Assembly (NCBI GenBank): GCA_017624905.1
Contig: JAGAMD010000030.1
Coordinates: forward strand, 1 to 64,000
DNA length: 64,000 nt
Source of the DNA: Clostridia bacterium
GTDB lineage: Bacteria; Bacillota; Clostridia; Oscillospirales; CAG-272
Direction: 5' to 3'
Notes under the pieces: model-generated
Databases searched by the model: none
Told to the model about the DNA's origin: nothing
The model's input: only the letters and a program-made list of their open reading frames with translations
Part shown: positions 32,156 to 39,321 of the stretch, in pieces
Position numbering within the stretch: the first letter of the stretch is position 1
How the letters are laid out: each line of letters starts with the position of its first letter
Translations under genes and position numbers: made by a program

Positions 32156-33305
32156 AATCATTTATTGCTAGATTTACAAGCATTTTTATGCGAGGATGGA
32201 TTTGCTCGTGGTGAGGATTTAGCATATGCTGTGTATACACGATACCTATTTCCTTGGTTGTGTCAATTGAGCATAATGAGCCGGCAGCACCGTCCCATCC
32301 AAACTCACCGATAGAACAGATGTTTCCTCCCCAACCCTCGTAAATTTTTGTACGAACGCCTAAGCCATAGCCATACTCTGCGTTGTTACGCCAGGTTGAA
32401 AATTGTGCCATTCTCTTTTCGTCGAGCATATTTGTTCTCATCAGCTTTACAGTTTTTTCAGACAAGATGCGATTGCCGTTAGGTGCTTTACCACCGCAGG
32501 ACATAGCTTGTACAAACTTACCATAGTCGTCAATGGTTGTAATAAGTCCGGCTCCTCCGGAGTCATATTCACTGCCAAAGACATATCCGTTGTGCTTACC
32601 TCTTACAACTGCCTCGCCTTTTTCATAGTCATATGTATATTGTTGAGCCATTTTACTTTTTATTTCATCAGTTACACGGAATGTTGATTTTGTCATACCG
32701 AGAGGCTCAAATATTTCTTTTTTCATATATTCTGAGAATCTAACACCTGTTGCGACCTCAACAAGACCGGCTAAAACATCGTGCCCCAAGCTATATGCCC
32801 AACGCTCACGTGGTTGGTATTCAAGTGGCATTTTTGCAATAGCCTTCATCACCTCGCGAGTAGGTGCTCTATCATTAGTTTCCTCTATTACCTTTCTAAT
32901 TTCGGCGTTACCTGTGTCGTAGTTTAGTCCGGCACTCATAGTGAAGAGGTCTTGGATTACCATTTCTCTTTTTTGTGGAACCAGATAAAATGAGCAGTCC
33001 GGATTATACACCTTTACTTGTGTATCCTTAAACTCAGGTAAGTACCACCAAACAGGCTCGGCCAAGATAAATGCTCCTTGCTCCCAAGCGTGTAAAGCTG
33101 TTGCACAGGTGAGCGGCTTAGTTGCTGAATACATAAAGTAGTACTCATCACCTGTCATTTTTATTCCCTCTTCTCTATCGGCATAGCCAAACGAATGAGC
33201 AAAGACTTCCTTGCCGTGATGGTAAACGCGAATACTACCGCCCGGGGTTTGCTCTTTAACAGGAATTGTATCTAAGTATTTTTCTAATTGTGAAAATTCG
33301 TACAT
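32154..33305 (-). CDS. Serine hydrolase, class C beta-lactamase/esterase fold
   Basis: 383 residues without a signal peptide. The nucleophile motif SxxK is S60-A-T-K63 in YFMYSATKPLTC; the second motif is AYSLGHDVLAGL (Tyr in place of the YxN region), and GYGLGVRTKIYEG with GWDGAAGS lies near the third motif. These proteins include esterases, D-aminopeptidases and penicillin-binding relatives; being cytoplasmic, an esterase or amidase role is likelier than cell-wall or antibiotic action. GAGG precedes the ATG. Divergent from the lipase-like gene, 82 bases apart. Confidence 0.83.
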   Translation of the reverse strand: MYEFSQLEKYLDTIPVKEQTPGGSIRVYHHGKEVFAHSFGYADREEGIKMTGDEYYFMYSATKPLTCATALHAWEQGAFILAEPVWWYLPEFKDTQVKVYNPDCSFYLVPQKREMVIQDLFTMSAGLNYDTGNAEIRKVIEETNDRAPTREVMKAIAKMPLEYQPRERWAYSLGHDVLAGLVEVATGVRFSEYMKKEIFEPLGMTKSTFRVTDEIKSKMAQQYTYDYEKGEAVVRGKHNGYVFGSEYDSGGAGLITTIDDYGKFVQAMSCGGKAPNGNRILSEKTVKLMRTNMLDEKRMAQFSTWRNNAEYGYGLGVRTKIYEGWGGNICSIGEFGWDGAAGSLCSIDTTKEIGIVYTQHMLNPHHEQIHPRIKMLVNLAIND

Positions 33306-33336
33306 AATTACCTCGTGTTAATTTGTTACTATTTAT

Positions 33337-33365
33337 ATATTAGCACTTTGGCAGTAAATTTTCAA
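33337..33365 (-). promoter_or_regulatory. Sigma-A promoter of the serine hydrolase gene
   Basis: On the minus strand: TTGAAA, 17 bases, TAATAT. Confidence 0.7.
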
Positions 33366-33387
33366 GTGAAACAACATAAAATGTAGT

Positions 33388-33990
33388 ATGAAGTTATCTA
33401 CATTATTTTATAATTTAACGCATATTGCGTATACTCACGGTGAAAATGGGCTTGACTATGCCACAAGACGATCAAATGATACTCTATACATATATTTTCA
33501 AGATTCTGACGGAGCTGTTGATTGGAAGAATAATCTAGACTTTCCCATAAAGTGCTACGGCAATTTATTTGCGCACAGGGGATTTTTGCGTGTGTGGGAG
33601 TCGGCTAAGGATTGTCTAAGTGAGCAAATTTTAGACACAGGGCTTAAAAAAATAGTAGTTTCCGGTTATTCGCACGGAGCGGCACTTGCAGTTCTTTGTC
33701 ATGAATTTATATGGTATCACAGACCTGATTTGCGTGATACTATAGAGGGCTACGGCTTTGGTTGTCCTCGTGTTATTTGGGGAATAAAAAATGCGTACCA
33801 CGAGGAAAGGTGGGCACACTTTAATGTAATTAAAAACATTGATGATATTATAACGCATCTTCCCCCTGCTTTTTTGGGGTATTTCCACGTTGGGAATATG
33901 ATAAAAATCGGTAAGCGAGGAAATTACTCTACGGTAGATGCACACAGACCGGAAAGCTATATGAAAGAGCTTTTTAAGGCAGAAATGTGA
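33388..33990 (+). CDS. Class 3 lipase-like alpha/beta hydrolase
   Basis: 200 residues, no signal peptide. The nucleophile elbow is VSGYSHGAA with Ser95; Asp152 or Asp153 (NIDDIITHLPP) and His186 (DAHRPESY) complete the expected catalytic triad. HRGFLRVWE and the YGFGCPRV strand are typical of the fungal-lipase-like (Lipase_3) family. No ribosome site is seen ahead of the ATG, but TAAAAT (33377-33382) stands 5 bases upstream, so translation may be leaderless. A substrate cannot be inferred. Confidence 0.8.
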   Translation: MKLSTLFYNLTHIAYTHGENGLDYATRRSNDTLYIYFQDSDGAVDWKNNLDFPIKCYGNLFAHRGFLRVWESAKDCLSEQILDTGLKKIVVSGYSHGAALAVLCHEFIWYHRPDLRDTIEGYGFGCPRVIWGIKNAYHEERWAHFNVIKNIDDIITHLPPAFLGYFHVGNMIKIGKRGNYSTVDAHRPESYMKELFKAEM

Positions 33991-34024
33991 TTTTTATATT
34001 TTTTTAATCAACTCAAATTTCCTA

Positions 34025-34053
34025 TTTACAAATAAAAGCTTTTGTGTTAAAAT
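34025..34053 (+). promoter_or_regulatory. Sigma-A promoter of the 6S-like RNA
   Basis: TTTACA (34025-34030), 17 bases, TAAAAT (34048-34053), extended -10 TG at 34045-34046; start expected near 34060, the first base of the closing stem. Confidence 0.78.
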
Positions 34054-34057
34054 AAAG

Positions 34058-34217
34058 TTGCCAAACAAACTTAATAATGCAATAATGGGTGTTTTTTCTT
34101 GGGATAACTATACCCTTTTTTGTCTATGCTTATTTTAGACCTTACATTTGGTAAAAATGTAGTTCCCTGTCTGAAATAAGTATGTAAACCCATAATTGCT
34201 CAGAGTTTGTTTGGCGA
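34058..34217 (+). ncRNA. ssrS: 6S RNA (RNA polymerase-binding regulatory RNA), by structure
   Basis: No ORF covers this stretch, yet it folds into one long rod. Closing stem: GCCAAACAAACT (34060-34071) with AGTTTGTTTGGC (34204-34215), 12 perfect pairs. Second stem: 34079-34090 with 34188-34199, one mismatch. Then a large bubble (33 bases on the 5' side, 3 on the 3' side), an apical stem of 16 pairs (34124-34140 with 34169-34184), and a capping ACATTT/AAATGT hairpin. A rod with a central bubble that mimics an open promoter is the hallmark of 6S RNA, which binds the sigma-A holoenzyme in stationary phase. Promoter and terminator fit exactly. The asymmetry of the bubble is unusual. Confidence 0.72.
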
Positions 34218-34240
34218 CAATTGGGGTTCTGCGTTTTTCG

Positions 34241-34271
34241 GTGCGTTCAACTCCGGTTGGACGCACTTTTT
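34241..34271 (+). terminator. Terminator of the 6S-like RNA
   Basis: GTGCGTTCAAC (34241-34251), loop TCCG, GTTGGACGCAC (34256-34266), then TTTTTATTTT. Confidence 0.9.
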
Positions 34272-34290
34272 ATTTTAAAGGAGGGAAAAC

Positions 34291-34509
34291 ATGCTCGAAT
34301 TAAAACACGCATCAAATGGTAAAGAGTTCCAAAAAAATGCCAAGGAATATGTGATAAATATGCTTGGAAACAAACGAAAACTACACAAAAAGAATGGTTG
34401 TTATTATTCTAAATGTTACTGTAAATACTATGATTTTAATACCATATCAGAAGCCGAAAATAGTGGTATTGATTTTTTAAAATGTAAAATTTGCTTCAAG
34501 GAGATTTAA
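34291..34509 (+). CDS. Small Cys-rich (zinc-ribbon-like) protein
   Basis: 72 residues with five cysteines: Cys37, Cys42 and Cys44 (GCYYSKCYCKYY) and Cys65 and Cys68 (LKCKICFKEI), a pattern able to hold one zinc ion. The N-terminal half is basic and helical. GGAGGG lies 6 bases ahead of the ATG. It follows the 6S-like RNA terminator by about 20 bases and is followed 5 bases later by another zinc-ribbon gene, so the two probably form an operon. No family recognised. Confidence 0.6.
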   Translation: MLELKHASNGKEFQKNAKEYVINMLGNKRKLHKKNGCYYSKCYCKYYDFNTISEAENSGIDFLKCKICFKEI

Positions 34510-34514
34510 TAGTC

Positions 34515-36257
34515 ATGGAAAATCAAAAAAACATATATCTATACACAGCTATACACGACGACGAGGATGAAATATATGAAAAAACTGAAGACAATATGGT
34601 GAGACAAATATTTTATTGGAAAGATTGGACTCCAAGATGGTTTAAAGATTATGATGTTTATGTGACATTATATAAGTTTATTTGTCCTAATTGTGGAACT
34701 CGAATCATTGGTCAATGGTGTAATGTTAACACCGCTGATCTTTCTTTTATACCATTAGCAGAGCAAACTAACTTACGTTATAGCGAACGCCAATATTATG
34801 CTAATAATCATGATAAATATGTTGAATTAGTTAACAGGTGCAAAAACAGCATAGAAAATTGTAAGGTCTCAAGTAAGAAGCATAGCGATAAAACATGTCA
34901 GGAAATGGAAAACATGGCGAAATTAAAGCAATGCCCAATATGTAATCACGAGCTTTCCAAAGAATTCCCTTTTGCTTATATTGAAAGACCATGGTACAGG
35001 CTAGAAGAGTTAGAAGACATATTTCAAAAATCAAAAGATATTGACTACGAAACCCATGAGAAATTACTCCAAGAGCATCTCAAAGCAGAATCTGTAAAAA
35101 AGGCAGAAAGATTTATTCAACAATGCAACATTGAATTTATAAAAAGCGAAACTTCTATTCCACAAAACACAGATTTTTTAAAAAAATACTTATCTCACCT
35201 AATCAACCTTGAATCAAACATTATTTTCATGTCGGATCGATTAAAATATTTATATCAACTGAAAACAGAAACCGATATGGATGTTGCCTTTGATTCAAAT
35301 TATCCTACTTACAATTCAATACAGTCATTTGAACAAAAGATTGGCAAAATAACAGAAATGATAGAAAAGTTGAATTGTGAAAAAAGTGAGTTAGAAAATA
35401 CAGCTGTTTCTGTGAATAGAATAGCTCCTCCAACACCTCCTCAAAAACCAATTTTCCAAAAGCCATCTTTCTTTAACAGGAAACGTGTCGAAGCACAAAA
35501 CGCACAATTACAATTAGAATATGAGCAACGCGTAAATGAATACAATGCAAAAAGAATTAATATAGAAAAGCAGAATGTCATTAATTTAGAAAATGCTAAA
35601 AAAGAAAAAGAAGCTAAATTGATAGAGTATGACAAAGAAATAGCCAAATGTAAAGATCAAATAACAGCCCTTCAAGACGAAATCCAAAAATCAAGAGAGG
35701 AGAAAAAGGATTATCCATCGCTTGCTCTTGGGAAAAAACAAATGATTGATAGTGAAATCACTATTGTAGAAGAAACATTAAAAAATACTTTCAAATGTAG
35801 AAACGAAATGTATAGCTACGATATTATTTTTGAGAAATACAGAGATATTGTGGCAATTTCTTCTTTTTATGAATATTTAATGTCTGGAAGATGCGTTTCT
35901 CTTGATGGCGACAATGGAGCATACAATATTTATGAAAACGAAATTCGACTTAACTCAATAATCTTTAAATTAGATGATATCAAATCAAATCTAGAAAGAA
36001 TTGAACGAAATCAATTTATGATTTACAAAAAACTCACCGATATTGAGTCCTCTTTAGTTTCTTTAAACGCTACTATGGAAAAAGCAGTTGAATCATTAAA
36101 TTCTATTTACACCGAATCTTTAACTATTGAAAGTTATCTTGAAAAAATTTCTGAGGATACAGAAATAATTGCTCATAACACAGCCGTTTCTGCTTACTAT
36201 TCAAAAAAGAACGCAGAATTAACAAACGCTCTTGGCTTTTTGATGGCAATGAAATAA
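34515..36257 (+). CDS. Large protein with zinc ribbons and coiled coil, unknown function
   Basis: 580 residues. N-terminal zinc-binding pairs: CPNC (57-60) and CPIC (140-143). A helical middle with a Pro-rich break (TPPQKPIFQKP, about 310) and a long Lys/Glu coiled coil (about 325-410). C-terminal region with SGRCVSLDGDNGAYNIYENE, followed by amphipathic helices ending in ISEDTEIIAHNTAVSAYYSKKNAEL. I recall similar C-terminal halves in uncharacterised proteins of gut Clostridia. No enzyme motif, signal peptide or membrane helix. AAGGAGA (34498-34504) supports the ATG at 34515. More AT-rich than its neighbours, which hints at transfer. Confidence 0.65.
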   Translation: MENQKNIYLYTAIHDDEDEIYEKTEDNMVRQIFYWKDWTPRWFKDYDVYVTLYKFICPNCGTRIIGQWCNVNTADLSFIPLAEQTNLRYSERQYYANNHDKYVELVNRCKNSIENCKVSSKKHSDKTCQEMENMAKLKQCPICNHELSKEFPFAYIERPWYRLEELEDIFQKSKDIDYETHEKLLQEHLKAESVKKAERFIQQCNIEFIKSETSIPQNTDFLKKYLSHLINLESNIIFMSDRLKYLYQLKTETDMDVAFDSNYPTYNSIQSFEQKIGKITEMIEKLNCEKSELENTAVSVNRIAPPTPPQKPIFQKPSFFNRKRVEAQNAQLQLEYEQRVNEYNAKRINIEKQNVINLENAKKEKEAKLIEYDKEIAKCKDQITALQDEIQKSREEKKDYPSLALGKKQMIDSEITIVEETLKNTFKCRNEMYSYDIIFEKYRDIVAISSFYEYLMSGRCVSLDGDNGAYNIYENEIRLNSIIFKLDDIKSNLERIERNQFMIYKKLTDIESSLVSLNATMEKAVESLNSIYTESLTIESYLEKISEDTEIIAHNTAVSAYYSKKNAELTNALGFLMAMK

Positions 36258-36325
36258 TTAATTTTCGAAGGCAAGTCTTTTTTCTAATTATTTTCAATTT
36301 TCCTAGCAAAACTTTTAACAAATCT

Positions 36326-36373
36326 GACACATCATTAAGGATTCCTCCAAAATGATGTGTCTTGCTTTTTTCT
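36326..36373 (+). terminator. Terminator of the zinc-ribbon gene pair
   Basis: GACACATCATT (36326-36336) and AATGATGTGTC (36351-36361) form an 11-bp stem with a 14-base loop, followed by TTGCTTTTTTCTTT. Confidence 0.7.
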
Positions 36374-36407
36374 TTAAATATAACAGGAGGAGCAAGCCCC
36401 TCCCATA
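36370..36407. repeat. Direct repeat copy 1 (GGAGGAGCAAG-CCCCTCCC)
   Basis: Matches 36604-36644 almost base for base: TTCTTTAAATA-AAC-GGAGGAGCAAG-CCCCTCCC-TAC. Each copy contains a GGAGG/CCTCC hairpin. Confidence 0.75.
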
Positions 36408-36430
36408 CAAATAATCAAACCTCAGCGTGA

Positions 36431-36457
36431 AAAAGTGCCACTCAAGGTGGCACTTTT
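36431..36457. terminator. Intergenic hairpin
   Basis: AAAAGTGCCAC (36431-36441), loop TCAAG, GTGGCACTTTT (36447-36457). Short T-run only, so termination strength is unclear. Confidence 0.55.
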
Positions 36458-36466
36458 AGCGTTTAT

Positions 36467-36567
36467 TAAAGAGGCTTCAGGGCGGAGGAAAAATGCGTGA
36501 GTAGAGCAAGAGGAATACTGGCGTATTTCGGAGCGATAGTCGCGTATAGAAATCGCATAAAAAAGAA
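36467..36567. repeat. GC-richer intergenic element, possible second copy of 6713-6808
   Basis: Shares ordered short blocks with the reverse complement of 6713-6808, including TTCAG-GCG, GCGTGA, GGCGTA, CGATAG and TCGCG. Confidence 0.4.
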
Positions 36568-36590
36568 AAGCACATATGCTGTGCTTTTCT
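36564..36590 (-). terminator. Likely terminator of the GGGtGRT operon
   Basis: AGAAAAGCAC (36564-36573) and GTGCTTTTCT (36581-36590); on the minus strand the stem is followed by TTTTTT. It lies 110 bases after the stop codon. Confidence 0.6.
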
Positions 36591-36603
36591 ACCTTAGAAT
36601 TTC

Positions 36604-36644
36604 TTCTTTAAATAGAACGGGAGGAGCAAGAGCCCCTCCCCTAC
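36604..36644. repeat. Direct repeat copy 2 (GGAGGAGCAAG-CCCCTCCC)
   Basis: Second copy of the repeat at 36370-36407, 234 bases downstream and in the same orientation. Confidence 0.75.
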
Positions 36645-36700
36645 TATATTAATTCGTTATTATAAGTGTGATTTCGGTTTTACCCGTATCTGACAGCCTC

Positions 36701-37699
36701 TTACTTTGAAGCTTCTTCAACTGCAACCGCAACAGCAACAGTCATACCAACCATTGGGTTGTTACCAGCGCCGATAAGTCCCATCATTTCTACGTGAGCA
36801 GGAACTGATGATGAACCAGCGAACTGAGCATCACCGTGCATTCTACCCATTGTATCTGTCATACCGTATGAAGCAGGACCTGCAGCCATATTATCTGGGT
36901 GAAGTGTACGACCTGTACCACCACCTGATGCAACTGAGAAGTAGTTAACTCCGTTTTCGTTACACCATTTCTTATATGTACCAGCAACCGGGTGTTGGAA
37001 TCTTGTTGGGTTTGTTGAGTTACCTGTGATAGATACACCAACGTTTTCAAGTCTCATAATTGCAACGCCCTCTGGAACGCTGTCAGAACCATAGCACTTA
37101 ACGTTAGCACGTGGACCATTTGAGTAAGGTGTTTCTGAGATAACCTTAACCTCTTCTGCATATGGGTCAAACTCTGTTTCAACATATGTAAAGCCATTGA
37201 TTCTTGAAATAATCATAGCAGCGTCCTTACCAAGACCGTTAAGGATAACGCGAAGTGGCTTTACTCTTACCTTGTTTGCATTAAGAGCAATCTTAATAGC
37301 ACCCTCTGCAGCTGCGAATGATTCGTGACCAGCTAGGAAGCAGAAGCACTCTGTTTCTTCTGAAAGAAGCATCTTACCGAGGTTACCATGGCCAAGACCT
37401 ACTTTTCTGTTCTCTGCAACTGAGCCAGGGATACAGAATGATTGTAGACCGATACCGATAGCAGCTGCTGCGTCAGCAGCCTTTGTGCAGCCCTTCTTGA
37501 TTGCGATAGCTGCGCCTACTGTGTAAGCCCAAACAGCGTTTTCAAAGCAGATAGGTTGAGTTTCTCTTACGATTTTGTCGCAGTCGATACCCTTAGCAAG
37601 TGTAATTTCCTTACACTCCTCGATAGAATTAATACCATATTCCTTAAGAGCAGCAAGAATCTTAGCTTCTCTGCGCTCGTATCCTTCAAATAATGCCAT
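36701..37699 (-). CDS. GGGtGRT protein
   Basis: 332 residues. Carries the motif SGGGTGRTLHPDN (258-270, GGGTGRT at 259-265) that names this uncharacterised family, with further conserved Gly-rich segments near the C-terminus (MGRMHGDAQFAGSSSVPAH and GLIGAGNNPMVGM). Cytoplasmic, no membrane helix. Strong codon bias suggests high expression. AAGGAGG lies ahead of the ATG. It begins 14 bases after the NifU-like gene, and the two families are, as I recall, habitually adjacent. The reaction is unknown; the partner suggests a link to iron-sulfur chemistry. Confidence 0.85.
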   Translation of the reverse strand: MALFEGYERREAKILAALKEYGINSIEECKEITLAKGIDCDKIVRETQPICFENAVWAYTVGAAIAIKKGCTKAADAAAAIGIGLQSFCIPGSVAENRKVGLGHGNLGKMLLSEETECFCFLAGHESFAAAEGAIKIALNANKVRVKPLRVILNGLGKDAAMIISRINGFTYVETEFDPYAEEVKVISETPYSNGPRANVKCYGSDSVPEGVAIMRLENVGVSITGNSTNPTRFQHPVAGTYKKWCNENGVNYFSVASGGGTGRTLHPDNMAAGPASYGMTDTMGRMHGDAQFAGSSSVPAHVEMMGLIGAGNNPMVGMTVAVAVAVEEASK

Positions 37700-37713
37700 T
37701 TTATTCTACCTCC

Positions 37714-38406
37714 TTATTGCTTTCTTGGATCGATATAGTGATCAGCCTCAGCAAATCTACCATATGTACCCTTTGATTTTTCATATGCTTCGTTTGGCTC
37801 CATGCCCTTCTTGATGAAGTCTGTCATTTTGCCGAGTGAAACGAACTCATAACCGATAACTTGGTTATCCTTGTCAAGAGCCATTCTTGTGCAGTAGCCC
37901 TCTGTCATTTCGAGGTATCTTACGCCCTTTGCCTTAGTACCATACATAGTACCAACCATTGAACGAGCACCCTTACCAAGGTCCTCCATACCGGCACCGA
38001 TAACAAGTCCACCCTCTGAGAATGCAGATTGTGTTCTACCATATACGATTTGTAGGAAAAGCTCTCTCATAGCTGTGTTGATAGCATCACAAACTAGGTC
38101 TGTGTTAAGAGCCTCAAGAAGTGTTTTGCCAGGGAGAATTTCTGCTGCCATAGCTGCAGAGTGTGTCATACCTGAGCATCCGATTGTTTCAACAAGTGCT
38201 TCTTCAATAATGCCGTCTTTAACATTTAATGAAAGCTTACATGCGCCTTGTTGTGGTGCGCACCAACCGATACCGTGTGTGTAGCCAGAGATATCAGTGA
38301 TTTGTTTTGCTTGTACCCATTTGCCTTCTTCTGGAATTGGAGCCGGACCATGCTTTGGTCCCTTAGCAACGGAGCACATTTGTTCTACTTCATGTGAATA
38401 AATCAT
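37714..38406 (-). CDS. NifU-like iron-sulfur cluster assembly scaffold homolog
   Basis: 230 residues. Contains the NifU/IscU-type core: Cys49 and Cys56 (GWCAPQQGACKL), Cys77 (ETIGCSGMTHSAAMAAEIL), Cys106 (LVCDAIN) and a later Cys172 (EGYCTRM). Three or more of these could hold a transient cluster. The N-terminal 35 residues and the C-terminal 90 residues are additions not found in IscU. No iscS or suf gene is nearby. The start at 38406 is supported by AAGGAG. First gene of a two-gene operon with the GGGtGRT gene. Confidence 0.85.
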   Translation of the reverse strand: MIYSHEVEQMCSVAKGPKHGPAPIPEEGKWVQAKQITDISGYTHGIGWCAPQQGACKLSLNVKDGIIEEALVETIGCSGMTHSAAMAAEILPGKTLLEALNTDLVCDAINTAMRELFLQIVYGRTQSAFSEGGLVIGAGMEDLGKGARSMVGTMYGTKAKGVRYLEMTEGYCTRMALDKDNQVIGYEFVSLGKMTDFIKKGMEPNEAYEKSKGTYGRFAEADHYIDPRKQ

Positions 38407-38440
38407 ATGTATTTCTCCTTGAAATAAATTTTTCGAATAT

Positions 38441-38469
38441 ATTATATCGTATTTCAAGCATAAAATCAA
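38441..38469 (-). promoter_or_regulatory. Sigma-A promoter of the NifU-like/GGGtGRT operon
   Basis: On the minus strand: TTGATT, 17 bases, TATAAT. Confidence 0.78.
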
Positions 38470-38558
38470 CAATTTTATTAAATTTTTTATTTTTTGCGAC
38501 ACTTATCAAAAAACCATCATTTTTTATTTATATTTTAGTTATTATTTATAAAATTTTA

Positions 38559-38587
38559 TTTACTTTTTATATTATATATGATATACT
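38559..38587 (+). promoter_or_regulatory. Sigma-A promoter of the rsuA-like gene
   Basis: TTTACT (38559-38564), 17 bases ending in TGA, TATACT (38582-38587), extended -10. Confidence 0.68.
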
Positions 38588-38622
38588 AATTTGTGATGCT
38601 TTAGATTGAAGGGAGTGGTTTT

Positions 38623-39321
38623 GTGCGTCTTGATAAGTTTCTCACCGAGATGGGTAAATGCTCGCGCTCAGAGGGTGGTAAGCTTATTCGTTCCGGCAAG
38701 GTAACAGTGAACGGCGAGATTATCAAAAAGCCCGACTGCAAAATCAACCCTCTAAGTGATTCTGTTACTCTTATGGGTGAGACACTCACCTACAAAAAAT
38801 TCACATACATTATGTTAAACAAGCCGGACGGCTATGTTTCGGCAACGGATGACGAAAAAGAAAAAACAGTGCTTGACTTAGTTAACGACGAGGACAGACG
38901 CAAGGGCTTGTTTCCTTGTGGCAGACTTGATAAAAACACCTTAGGACTTGTAATTTTAACCAATGATGGCGATGGTGCTCATAGGCTTCTTTCCCCAAAG
39001 CACCACGTTGAAAAGGTATACAAATTTGAAGTTGACGCTCCTATTTCAAGCGAGGATGTGTCTCGTTTAGAAAACGGAGTTGATATTGGTGGCTATCTAA
39101 CTAAGCCTTGCAAAATTAAATTATATGATAATTTATCGAGCGGTGAAATAACATTGACAGAGGGCAAATATCATCAAATCAAGCGAATGATGGAAGCAAT
39201 AGATAATAAGATAACTTATCTTGAAAGAATTAGCTTTGGTTCAATTTTACTCGACGAGTCGCTTAAGCGTGGCGAGTGGAGATATTTAACAACCGCTGAG
39301 GAGGAAATATTCAAAAAATGA
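38623..39321 (+). CDS. Pseudouridine synthase, RsuA/RluB family
   Basis: 232 residues, GTG start with AGGGAG about 8 bases upstream. An N-terminal S4 RNA-binding domain (MRLDKFLTEMGKCSRSEGGKLIRSGKVTVNG region, about 1-55) precedes the catalytic domain with GRLDKNTLGLVILTNDG (catalytic Asp) and YHQIKRMMEA. The short size and arrangement favour RsuA, which modifies 16S rRNA U516, over RluB/RluE. Its stop overlaps the next ATG (ATGA), linking it to the PHP genes. Confidence 0.9.
   Translation: MRLDKFLTEMGKCSRSEGGKLIRSGKVTVNGEIIKKPDCKINPLSDSVTLMGETLTYKKFTYIMLNKPDGYVSATDDEKEKTVLDLVNDEDRRKGLFPCGRLDKNTLGLVILTNDGDGAHRLLSPKHHVEKVYKFEVDAPISSEDVSRLENGVDIGGYLTKPCKIKLYDNLSSGEITLTEGKYHQIKRMMEAIDNKITYLERISFGSILLDESLKRGEWRYLTTAEEEIFKK

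Larger units (their letters stand above)
36258..36700. other. 443-base intergenic patch of hairpins and repeats
   Basis: No gene is seen. In order: a hairpin with T-run (36326-36373), a 40-base repeat (36370-36407), a hairpin (36431-36457), a GC-richer block similar to 6713-6808 (36467-36567), the likely terminator of the GGGtGRT gene (36564-36590), and a second copy of the 40-base repeat (36604-36644). Confidence 0.7.

Noticed and set aside
36480..36560. tRNA or other classic stable RNA in the intergenic patch
   Set aside because: No T-loop GGTTCGAATCC-like block or cloverleaf could be drawn; it fits a repeat element better.
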